NCBI GenBank assembly: GCA_003339415.1
Contig: PDHQ01000009.1
Location: 280,106-344,105, forward strand
Length of the DNA: 64,000 nucleotides
Direction: 5' to 3'
Source of the DNA: Ophiocordyceps camponoti-saundersi (nom. inval.)
Lineage: Eukaryota; Ascomycota; Sordariomycetes; Hypocreales; Ophiocordycipitaceae
Numbering within the stretch: position 1 is the stretch's first letter; every line of letters starts with the position of its first letter. Positions 21,719-32,055 of this stretch are shown piece after piece. The notes below the pieces were generated by a model. The model worked only from the letters and a program-made list of their open reading frames with translations. It did not search any database and was not told where the DNA came from. A program made the position numbers and the translations under genes.

Positions 21719-24153
21719 GATTTTGGCTGTGCAAACATGCCACGGTGCCTTCTGAGTGGTTGGAAAGGGGAGACACAAGGGGAAAGAAAAGGGAGGAGAA
21801 ACTAAAAGAAGAGCGGAACTGCTTGGCTTGGATGTGGGAGCGACACTAAATAGATCTTGGTCGTGGGAGGAGAAAAGCAGTCGTATGTACGTGCGTACAT
21901 ATATAGATAGGTAGGTATGTCATAGAGCGAACAGAGTCTGATGGATGGTTCCGGTGAGAGAGACTGTTTGGGTGGTTGCATTCTAACTCTAGAACCTCTC
22001 GAGGCACGACTTGTGTAGAGTCATCGTAACGGGGCAAGGCGTCGAGACACGATCACAACGCGGAGGCGTACGTGGTAGAGGAGACCGCACGTTCGCCAGG
22101 TTGCAATGAAGAGAGTCTCAGTCTGTAACCATCTTTCTTCGTGCACTGATAGATTCCGACACGTACGGCCATGCCTGGTGGGATACATGATACACGGAAT
22201 CTCGTCAAGCTCTTACACAGTGGTCCATGCTACGCCCTATTATATAGTTCCTCGGGAAATAGAAGGCTGGTTAAACATAAGATGAATAATATTCTTGTTC
22301 TTTGTCTCTTCTCGAACCTGTCATGTTGAGATTCGTACGACAGGACTTGGGGAGTTATCCACAGCTATCCTTGAGTCCCGGAAACGTAGTGCATGTTTAC
22401 CCATTGATGAGATGACCTGAGACGGACGGTGTCCCTACCAAGTAATATACATAGGTAGGCAGACATCGTTGGCTAAACTCAAAGCAGCCTCTTCATAGCA
22501 CGCTCTGGCAATCGAAATCCCAACAAGTCATCAATACGCAGCTTGCCTTTACAGGAATAACTTAAGCCGATGAAATGGGTGAAACTCCGTCGGCTTATCA
22601 GGCTTGAAAAGATCAACGATGGCTTTTCCTGAGATGTTATCGTTTTTTTCTACATGGCCGACGTCGTCTATCGGCTGCCTTCCCCAATGTACTGATTCAA
22701 CAACAAAGGCTTAATTTAAGGTTATTTCTAAGGTTGTATTTACCTACAATCCCTGCCTAGCTTTGCATCCTGAATCAGCAATCGCCGTCACCACATACGT
22801 TATCCGTCCGTGGCTCGGCATTGATCTTGACACTCGAGATGATGATGATGAGGGTGATGTAGGGTTAGTAGGGTTTTGATCTGCTACAGGGTTAGAGCAT
22901 AGCTTGATCCTAGAAAATCACCTAAAATTGACTTTAACGTGCCAGCCTTGCCTGTCAGTTGGTTCTTCTCAGGGGGGGACGGCCAAGGCTATGTCTGGCT
23001 GTCATGCCAGCGACGTCGGGGAAAGGGAGACACAGCCCGATCATAACGCCTTGCGTGCGATGCAGGACTTGTCTGCATCTGATTCTGTAACTGAATACCA
23101 ACTACCTACCTAGGTAGGTAGGTATTGAACAGGCTGTTAACTGTGCATTGTAAAGAATTTCTCTTCGCTGATAATTTGGCACAGGTCGATGACAGAAAGG
23201 TACACTTCTAAGTAGGAAACGGGAAGCCAGGCTTCTTGTTAGCGGACCACCAGTAGGCATCACAACGGGCATACATACCTACTATGCTCAGGCATCTTCT
23301 CAAATACCTACCTGCGTTGCATAGGTATGCGTGGCGGCTACTTGTACATTTTCTCTATCGAGCCCTCTTGAACAGAAAGAGAGACAGTCTAGATGTTTCT
23401 CAACACACGAGTCAGTGAAAAGGATTGGCTTCACGTACATGTAAGATTGCCTTGCTACATACATCTATCATATATAGCACGTGGTTTAAAGTATGAACAT
23501 TTCTACTATCATAGATAAATTCGATCTAGCTGGTTATTTGTATGTAGAACGATCATAATTAGGAATATCTATAAACGGAATGTGACAATGTCACTGTTCT
23601 ATCTCGCCCAATCATCGTCAACTGTGAAACTCTGTAGCATTATCATCTTAGATTTTCTACTTTAGGGATTTCGATCCTGCGTTCCCTGTGCTCGCTCGTT
23701 CCGAACCTCATGGTTCCTGTTTTTGTGGTAATATAAAGAGTTGAAACTCTCTCTCACTGAGTGGAATAGATGTAAGGACAGAAGGCCGTTTCTCGAAACA
23801 CTTAAAACACGTAGGTCCAAGGTACGAGACGTCGGAGGAAACTGATCAATTGCGTTATGAAATCATGAAAGCGTATTTGTAAGAGAAGAACCGGTGCAAG
23901 AGCCTTGCATGAAAGAACTCTCTTCTCCACCGACTAAGACAAACAATTCGAATAAAACGAACCCCCCCCCCCCCCCCCCCCCCAACAAAAAAAAAAAAAA
24001 TAATTTCTATCCCGTTCCCATGCAACGACTGCTCGGTTACACGACCACGTGNNNNNNNNNNATGTTTGTTTGAAGGAAAAACGGGGTTTGGAGTCGTATG
24101 GTAAAAAACGCCGTTTCCCGGCGGAAAAAGAAAAAAAAGGCGAAGAAAGGGCC

Positions 24154-24184
<31 letters not shown>

Positions 24185-24221
24185 GGCTTCTTTCTGTACT
24201 CTATGCTCGAGCACTAGGATT
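21719..24221. other. Large spacer with scaffold gap
   Basis: About 2.5 kb without a recognisable gene. It includes a palindromic TACC/TAGG run at 23103-23125, homopolymer C and A runs at about 23960-24000 and 24150-24185, and a 10-N gap. Short telomere-like AGGGTTAG pieces near 22859-22895 are not arranged as an array. Confidence 0.5.
24052..24061. other. Assembly gap (10 N)
   Basis: Ten N characters. The flanks look like two versions of the same sequence, one of them noisy (see findings), so the gap probably does not represent missing DNA. Confidence 0.9.
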
Positions 24222-25976
24222 CTATTGTGATTTCAGTCTTCCTTCCTCGTCAATGTACCACTTAGATGTTGATGTTTGCGACGCGTTGTGGTAAGTCGGT
24301 AGATCTTCGCCCGGCACCGGTTCACACGATGTCTGACACTATAATCACCATCCTCATTATCACCCGATCGGTCTTGAAACAACGTCGTACACGGCCTACT
24401 CACCTGTTGAAGATCTTTCATTGCACCGTTTCGTTCAGCCTGCAAAAGCCCGTCAGATTAGCTGTAAAGGTCCACATTTCAGTTGCCAGAGACGGAGCGT
24501 CACTTACACGGCATCCATGATAGACTTGCCGCGAGACGTTATCATAATAGACTGGATAATTTCGCCGGCAGCAAAAGTATTGTTCTGCACCCATATTCCG
24601 TGTTCCCCAGACACATATCCTGTCCATGTATGCTTCCCGGCAATTGACACAAAAAGTCCAATCTGGGCCGAGTGAACTTGAACTTTCAGTCAAAGTACAT
24701 TTCTCTTTGCATTCTTTAAGCGTCGCTGATGGATTGCTTCCGGGGAAAGGGGGACTGGACTGATAATCGTCTGTCATCAGCTTATCTTTCTGTAGCGACT
24801 TGGCAATCGATTGGTCACGTCGTCATTGACGGGGGAGGTGAACAGGTAGGCAGATGAAGGTCAAACACCAAACGTACATAAACCTGCAAGAAATGTAGGG
24901 TTGGTAGGGTTAGATGACGGTTAACAACCAGCCTGCTCGTGGTTTTGGCGGCGAAGGGGTTTAACTTGCTTTCTGTAGTAAACATCACATTAGCACTCTG
25001 TAGCCAATGAAAGATGAACTGTTATCAGCCGACAAGATAGGCGCTTACTTCCTCCTATCATAGTTGACAGTTCTCCATTAGTTTATAAAGGTACGGCCCA
25101 GTCAACGGGATCAGACTTTGACGGGATAAACAAAGTGACGTACAATCTATCGCCGTTAGCCATATGAAAGCGTCGTCGCGCACATTGTTTTACTTGTACT
25201 TACAAGCTATCATGATTCCTGCTGTTAGAATCTCCGCTCCTGTATGTAGACAGCTCTTTTATTCGACGACGAAAGTCACTTACTGCCATCTAAAGTGGTT
25301 ATTCCATCCATTAGTATTTCGCTGGCGAGCCACACATTGCGGAACCGCCACCTACCAACTATCGTCACCCGTCAAGTTAGCTGCCTGCGAACCAGAAAAC
25401 TTCCTTTACGTCAAGGAGATACTCACATCCTGAAGCATCATTTGTCAGACGATGTGTCAAAATTCTCTCTTCATAGCGATGGTATAAGGAACCGCTCACC
25501 CACTGAGAAGATAATGTCGTGTTAGTCATGGCAATGTCCGTCAGTCCGAGAAGAAGAACTCACTTTCTGTGTGACAAAGTTCATATCAGCACGTCACCCG
25601 CCGTCAGTCAACTGGGCAATCATCGTGAGACACCATCGATCAGCTATCTTACTTTATCGTCCTACCACACGTCGTCAATATGCATCAAACCAGCTGGCAA
25701 CTTATTCGGCACGGGTGCCACTCACTTTGTATTTGTGCTATTGCCGTTCGTTGTGTTAGTTCGTCGTCACCGTCTAGCCGCAAAACCCTATCGCTCCAGT
25801 CTTTGAGGACTTACGTGGATCTGATTTGTTTCACGTCGCCTTTAGCTCTTCTTACTTGATCCGGCCATCGAGGAAAGAAGCTCACTCACGATTCCATCCC
25901 AGCTCTCTTCATTTGAGCTTGCTAATCCGGCATGCGGGCCCGCAAGCATTGTAAGCAGGAGAATGAAAGGACGCAT
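24222..25976 (-). CDS. Secreted cysteine-rich protein encoded by a 17-exon micro-exon gene
   Basis: Minus-strand exons: 25976-25890 (87 nt, signal peptide MRPFILLLTMLAGPHAGLA). Then 13 micro-exons at 25820-25815, 25737-25726, 25661-25653, 25566-25564, 25502-25500, 25429-25427, 25358-25356, 25289-25284, 25206-25204, 25146-25144, 25054-25049, 24972-24970 and 24883-24878. Finally 24789-24508, 24439-24404 and 24338-24222. Every exon is a multiple of three in phase 0. The sum is 588 nt, or 195 residues. Introns are 57-89 nt with GTGAGT/GTAAGT-like donors, CTAAC/CTGAC branch sites and YAG acceptors. The intron at 24969-24884 begins GCAAGT (GC-AG type). Micro-exons encode residues 30-51, a Lys/Asp/Glu-rich segment. 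The mature domain has 10 cysteines (ECKEKC, FCVNC, FCC, CQTSC). No family is recognised. The alternative is one ~1.1-kb intron with decoy sites, which I consider much less likely. Confidence 0.75.
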
Positions 25977-27346
25977 CTTGGCAAGCCTAAGAGTTGCTGA
26001 GAGACCTTGAAGCGAATGTGGTGAACGACCGACCGACTCTGCGTTTGCACAGACGAGATGGGGATGACGAGATACCGAGATGTCAGAGGGAAACACGGGG
26101 GACAAGTGAGGAGCACAATACAATATATGTGTTGTGTAGGTATACTCAGTTACTGGAACGCTCAACTAGGCATACTAAGGATTCCATGACTCCCTTTGTC
26201 GACTGACTTAGGTACCAACTTACATACGAAGACCCTGTAGAGGCTAGGCACAACGCCAATATCCAGAGACAAGGCACACTGCAAGCAAGCATGTATGCAC
26301 ATACATACATCTCTTCCGTTACGAGCCAATATTTCGTCCTGAACATGGTTGCCGTCCGTGGGTCAGAAGATCCATGACGCATTGCATGTCAAAGAAAACC
26401 TCGAGTCAGGTTACAAGCCTCGTATGCCGAGATAGGATGAAGGCAGTCTTTACTTCATATCTTCACCGTTGAATTAGCGTAAGGCTTCGAGGCTGGCCGA
26501 AAGGGAGTTGAGCCCTTGGAAAGAGGGGATGGTATATGAGCCAGGCATAACATATGAGGGGCGATTTTAACAAGACGAACTCACCTTGGCAGGGTAGATT
26601 GTCTGGATGGTCGCATGGTGGGGTATTGATAGCGAGTATCCGTCCAATTCCTATGCTAGGGGGGGGGGGGGGGGGAGGGCTAGAAGCGGCCCCCTTTTCT
26701 CGACCTTACTCAAGCTTACTCCCTGGAGCTTGAGCGAGATCCAGAACGCAGGATTGAGGTCCCCCACCAGTATCAAGCCTAAGCTTCCCAAGAACAAAGC
26801 GGCGAGGTGATTGCACATCATACCTACCTGATGATCAATAGCACATACGAAGTCTCCGCCATTCTTCTCATGGTACCCAGGCATACATACAGACACGCAT
26901 ACCTACCTTGGTGCTAGGCATTTATTGGTCTCCAGCCTCGTTCGTCATTATCAGCACGCCCTGGCTTTGGCCCTGTCGAATTCTCAACAAGGCGAGCCGG
27001 CATGGTGCAACTACAGATTGGCCCAGTCTGCTTTAATCTGCCTAGAAGACGCCAATATCTGATATCTGACATTAGGTCAGGCAGATTCTCCTACCCACAC
27101 ATGCACATGCATGCACTTGCATTCGTAGATACTTACACTTACATACATATGTATGTGCCTACTACTACTTATGTATGTGTATGTGTGTATGTATGTGTGT
27201 TCTTCTATACCGGCCAGGTAGATTTTGTGACCGTTTTCACTCCCAGTACAGATACCTGGTAAACAATTCACATCCTCGTATATTCATGCTCTAGTAGCAC
27301 GTGAATGAATAAATAGATAACAAGTCCAACGAAAACGAAAAAGAGA
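25977..27346. other. Spacer
   Basis: No supported gene. A G15 run lies at about 26660-26676. A (TATG/TACA)-rich microsatellite tract at about 27098-27205 is the most repetitive part. Confidence 0.4.
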
Positions 27347-28888
27347 TCAAACACTGGGAGATCTGTCCTTCAAGCTTCTAATAATTTGGGTGAAATCGGG
27401 CTTCTTAAGAACCTTGACGTCCACCAGCGTCAAGTCGGCTTCGGTCTCCGATATATCATCCTCTGTATCAGATTGCGATCCAGACTCGGCAGATTTCGAT
27501 TGAGTGTCGGCAGATCTTGGACTCCTTCCTCCCCTCATGTCTAGATATCTTAACCTGGATTCATTAGTCGCTCCACAGTTGTCTCTCAGGTACTTGGGAG
27601 CCTCTGGCCAAGCTGGGTAATCCCGTGTGTAGAAACTCTTTCGCTTGGCTCCATTCCGGGAGGGACTCCAATAGCGTGGCCCCAAGTTAGAGACGTCATA
27701 TTCCCAGCCGCCGTTGAGGAGGCAACGCTTCGAAGTAGTGTCGAAACTGACAGCCTTGAATATTATCGGGGGAGGCTTGTGGCTAGTGCCTTCCCCGTAC
27801 CTTAAAAGGACCTGCGCAGATACTGGCTTCTTGTCAGGGTTCAAAGCCGGGTATTCAAAAGAGCAGTCCCTGAAAGGAATCTTGGGGGTTAAGCCGGGAG
27901 TAGATTCGTGAAGTATAACGTCTCCATAGCGAGTGAGGTTGCGCGGATACCGCGGATTCGGTTGCGTCCAAAACTGATCGGACACAATCGGGGCCCAGTA
28001 TGAGCGTATTAGCTTGGGCATGGAGGCGGCGGCGAGGACACTAATATTTGGCCATTGAGTGGGAGCCCTTATATTGTAGAGGCAGTCGGGTACGGCCACG
28101 GGTAGCATCCCGCACCGGCCCTTGTACCGGACGACGAAAGACACTGTTACATGCTTGCATGTCATTCTTGGTTCGCAGTCAAGCAAGCTCTGATCTATAT
28201 CGGTCTCGTCATAGCCAGAGAAAGAATCTGCGCTGGATCCGTGATTTACTCCGATGGTTGAGGAGTTCGTCTTGGATTTGCTGTAATGGTCCGTCAAGGT
28301 TTTGCCGGAGTGTGATTCAGAAGTTCCTCCTCCACCCCAGGTGGTGGAAGCACCGCCTTCGAATATTCCAGGGATCCCGCCGCCGCCGTGGACTGTTCCA
28401 GAGCCTTCCCAATGCTTTCCGCTAGAGCTACCACTTTCACTTGTGTTCGTATGGCTACTCTCACCCGTGTCCGATATCGTAGTTTGATCAGTGTTTTCGT
28501 AGTTCCATCCGAGTCTTTGTGTACTTGTCTTTGCGTGTGACTTGATAGTGGTTTTTGAGAAGCCATGCCACAAACTGTCCTGGATGGCATGTCCAATATC
28601 GAACTCCAAGCTGATATCTTCGAGTATTGTCCAGCGTAGGTGAATGCATTTTGGAATTTCACGAGATGTATTCGTTATGTTGTTCGTAGACACTGAAGCG
28701 AGCGGGGCCTCCGTGTAAGGAATATGATCAATGGAGTCGAAGGGCTCAAAGACTTCGACCACGTCACGTATCCTCGCATCGTTTTTCACACGATTCGTGA
28801 TGTCGACGGGCACAAATTACCCCTGCTCGGCCACCGTGGAAGCGGCCATCAAGGCGACCAGGCTGCTAAAAACAATAGTAGGAATCAT
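27347..28888 (-). CDS. Putative secreted aerolysin/MTX2-like beta-pore-forming protein, start region interrupted
   Basis: A frame of nearly 490 codons on the minus strand ends at 27347. It has no ATG of its own near the start. In the same frame, ATG at 28888 opens a signal peptide (MIPTIVFSSLVALMAAS), but a TAA at 28819-28817 separates the two. A 48-nt intron with donor GTAATT and acceptor GCGAG would remove the stop in phase. Otherwise the gene is broken by one nonsense codon. The middle third alternates Ser/Thr with other residues around a glycine-rich turn (GGGGIPGIFEGG ... TTWGGGG), resembling the membrane-inserting hairpin of aerolysin/ETX-MTX2 proteins. Several cysteines follow. The tail is acidic and Ser-rich. 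The function assignment is inference from pattern only. Confidence 0.5.
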
Positions 28889-30012
28889 TTTGAGGTCGTG
28901 AGCAGCTGGATTCCTCCAAGAGAATAGATTTAATTCCAAAGAGGGACGTAAGAGAGAAACGAGTTGTCGAGAGTGAGAGGCCGCTCGGAACATGGATTAT
29001 GCGATCGACGATGCCTGAATTTATAGATATGGAGAAGAGAACCAGCTTGTTTGCCTTTTCAAGTCGGCCTTGAGCATCTGCCTACATGCTCTGCTGTTCT
29101 GCCTTGATGCCTGGGGTATCTGCCTGCCTACGTCCAAAGCAGAATGGTGCGTACGGGAGCATTAGTCGGACTCGAGCTCGTAGCTCTCGAAATTAAAGCC
29201 AAGCCAGCTATTGATGTGTATGTACAATGCAGCACTCTGGGTCGTGGGCGAGAAATCCGTAAACTGGAATCACTGACAACGCTGAAGGATGAGTCTCCCG
29301 GATTTGTGGATAAAGTATACCTGTAGGTAGGAGTCAGTAATAGCGGTCGAGGCTGATTTGCCGGTTCGCAGCCAACTTTACCCCCTTGCCCCGGCTCTGA
29401 CGACCTGTCGCGCTATGCCTTCTGGCGAAATTCCTCTGCAAATTTATGCGATGAACAAGATGGGCTAAGTGGCACCGGCTCGCCGACTTAGTGGATCAGC
29501 ATGAATCCATCGAAAGATAGACAAAGGACCCAGGAGTCGTAAAGAAGTGGAGGGTTAGGCATCTTATTGGACTGAGTCTACATCATCTTTCAATAGTCAT
29601 ATTTTGAGGATCGAAGCTAGTTGCCTTGAAGTGTAGGGTCAGGCATTCTTTGAAGGGATCGGGAGAGTCGATGCTATGGTCTCCTGGAAAGAGACTGAAT
29701 CGTACAGAGGTCGAGAGCTAGGCGTTTTATTGATAAGAGAAAACATGATGGAATATTCATGCAATTTCTCGTATCTTGAGGATGAGAGTCTGTCTCCTTC
29801 AAAGAGAATGAATCGTAAAGAAGTGGAGGACTAAGCGTTTTATTGGGAAAGGAAAAAAGACCAGAGAAAAGTTCTGCCAAAGAGATGGAATCCAAATTAT
29901 GCCTTGAGGACAAGAGTTGGTCTCCCCCCCTTTACATAGGCGACAATGGTATCAGCTTCAGCTTGGGAACTCTGCCGTCTTTAGATTTCACTGTTCTCTC
30001 GTTCGTCTCAAG
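28889..30012. promoter_or_regulatory. Divergent spacer between two secreted-protein genes
   Basis: A 1.1-kb region between the pore-former-like gene (-) and the next secreted protein (+). Several related segments occur around 29520-29560, 29620-29640, 29690-29740 and 29810-29860 (AAAGAA/GTGGAGG..TTAGGC..TTTTATTG), suggesting degenerate duplicated pieces. No gene is seen. Confidence 0.45.
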
Positions 30013-31350
30013 ATGCTTGCGCAGAAACTTCTCTCGCTTCTGGCTGCTGGCCTCATTGGAGGAATCTACGGCCTCCCGGTGAATACCGCCTCTGTCGAGC
30101 CATCGAACAACCGTGTTCTCATAGGCTATAGAGTTGTCCACCCGGTATGCATGCTGCCGCCGTCCTCGTTCTCAGTGCCAGCGACTATTATCCCTGTGGC
30201 TGATGTGCTAGTATCTTCACACAGGTCCAAGCCGCAAAATATGAAGAATATGGGACCTTAACCTACGATATGAACTTCCATGGCAAAGGAACCCAGCTAG
30301 GACTTGGTGTCTATACAACCTTCAAGGCCGGAGATTGGACACCCGAGTCAATGGATGGCGTGGAATATGTGTTCGTCCATGATATCGTTCCCCTGAATCA
30401 ATCAATGAGTCTGACACTTCGCTTCTATTTCAAGCCATCTTGCCATTACCGCCAGTGCCGACAAGTGGAACGAAGTGCAGAAAGTATGGGTGCCGAATGA
30501 GCTATTCCGTGGAGCTTCGGTTCCCGGGTATATTAGTAGGATGGGCTTGGACCCCAACAGAGTGGTGGCCATATCTTACATCAATGGGGATAATAAAAAC
30601 CCGCCTCAGATGATGGTCCCCCTTGGTTTACTGGACGAATATGGCGGCAGCCACGAGTTCCGAATTCAACGAGTGGCCAAGGAAGATCTAGAGAGGCAGC
30701 CAGTCGTCAACTACGAGACGTGGAAAGAAGTACAGCTTGGTCCTCCTCCACACCAGTTGCCTGAGCCAACCGACAGGAACTGGCCACCACTAGTCTATCG
30801 AAAAATTAGACCTACGGGAACGAAGCAGGAAACGACTAAAGCTCTTCAGGAAGCAAGAAACCGCTTGGACGATCTCAGGGCAGAAATAGCATCGTCAAGG
30901 CAGAGTCTTCTTAAGGTAGAAGAAACCCTCAAGGCATTAAAGGATCAGGAATCGGAGGGCAAGACGTTGGACTCTCAAGGAAAGTCCAAGTTGAGGTCAT
31001 ACACCTATAAGAAAGAAGATTGGGAAGCAGTAATCGAAGCCACCGAAAAGTCGATCCAGGCTACTCAAGATGAGGTTGATGCGCTTGAAAAGGAGGAGAT
31101 GGGCAGCACACAACAAACCGATGGCCGTCGTCAGCGGCCGCAGATGCCTACCAAAGTTGGCGACGACCTCAGCCGAACAATACCTGGCGGTTCCAGTCAA
31201 GTTCCCGACGGTTCCCACCAAATTCCCGGCGGATCCCATCAGATCCCTAGCCGAGTCGCCGCGGAAGGAGGCGGCGAAGGCGCCGAGGCACCTGACCGTG
31301 AAGGCGTCGAGACATCCGACAGCGAAGGCGTCGAGGCGCCGGAGAATTAG
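30013..31350 (+). CDS. Secreted protein of a hypocrealean expanded family (possible ADP-ribosyltransferase-like fold), coiled-coil tail
   Basis: Exons 30013-30144, 30225-30370 and 30435-31350 give 397 residues. A signal peptide (MLAQKLLSLLAAGLIGGIYG) is followed by VLIGYRVV and QLGLGVYTTFKAGDW, then KVWVPNELF and QMMVPLGLL. This order matches a family of secreted proteins that I know from hypocrealean genomes. The early Arg-containing strand and the later G-x-YTT stretch recall ADP-ribosyltransferase toxins, but this is tentative. Residues from about 275 on form a charged coiled coil, then a Gly/Ser/Pro tail with GGSHQIP-like repeats and an acidic end. Intron 2 (64 nt, donor GTTCGT) is less certain. 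Coding-like sequence continues in another frame after the stop, up to 31652. Confidence 0.65.
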
Positions 31351-32055
31351 AGGATGAAGGTACCAAGGATTCAGACGTCGACGAAGCCATCGACTTAACG
31401 CGCTTCGGTTCCTCGACCAGCTCGAGCAACACACTGCGCCGGTTGGTGTTGACACGTAGACTGGGCTTCGGAAAAAAGAAAACCGGGGGATCCCGTAAGC
31501 CCAATCCACGGCCGACTGAGCCGGGCCGGCAGCCAACGGAGGCGAACGACGGCGACGACGACGACAAATCGGAAACCTCGGTGAACAAAGACGAAGAGCG
31601 GTCCAGACAGGCCGAAGACAAGCAGGAAAGAAAGGCACAGGCTGAACGATAGTTCTTAGGTTGGAAGGGGAATATTGAGAAGTCTATGTCTTTTTGCACA
31701 AGAATGCCGCACTCTTTTCTCTCTTTCGTGCCTCTTTTCCTTATTTCTTTTCGTTTCTTCCTAGTCAATTAGAAAGGAGATAGAAGTAAACTAGCTATAG
31801 ACTGTCGTCATTATCCATCTCAAATGTCTCGTCAACGTATCTTCAGGATGAACGGACTTCTTATACATGTGAGCACGCTCAAATACAAGATGGGGGAACA
31901 ATCATCTTTACATCAAGTTGTGGCTATCAATCCGATTAGACCTATTCGCCTTGTTCATTATATAGGTACAAACATAGTAAGTAGTTAGCATGTGCGTAAG
32001 TATCTGCGTCCAAAGAGGATGATGAGGGATCGGTCCAACCCTCGATATTTGAAAA
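31351..32055. other. Convergent spacer with coding-like remnant (31344-31652)
   Basis: An uninterrupted frame from about 31344 to 31652 has acidic and Lys/Arg-rich composition (VDEAIDLTRFG, KKKTGGSRKP, DGDDDDKSE). It overlaps the stop of the upstream gene in a different phase. It may be the former C-terminus of that gene after a frameshift, or an alternatively spliced end. The remainder has no features. Confidence 0.4.

Noticed and set aside
22855..22900. Telomere-like AGGGTTAG pieces
   Set aside because: Only a few non-tandem copies inside a normal spacer; not a telomere or interstitial array.
23855..24294. Open frames across the homopolymer/N region
   Set aside because: They consist of translated poly-C/poly-A runs and cross the N gap.
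24790..25889. Micro-exons as recently inserted introner-like elements or a transposon array
   Set aside because: The introns do not share sequence beyond splice signals and the TGACG motif, and their lengths vary, so recent copies of one element are unlikely.
24790..25889. One long intron with chance splice-like motifs
   Set aside because: Seven exact GTRAGT sites, regular 57-89-nt spacing, branch sites and 13 in-phase segments are hard to obtain by chance. Kept as the formal alternative until cDNA is seen.
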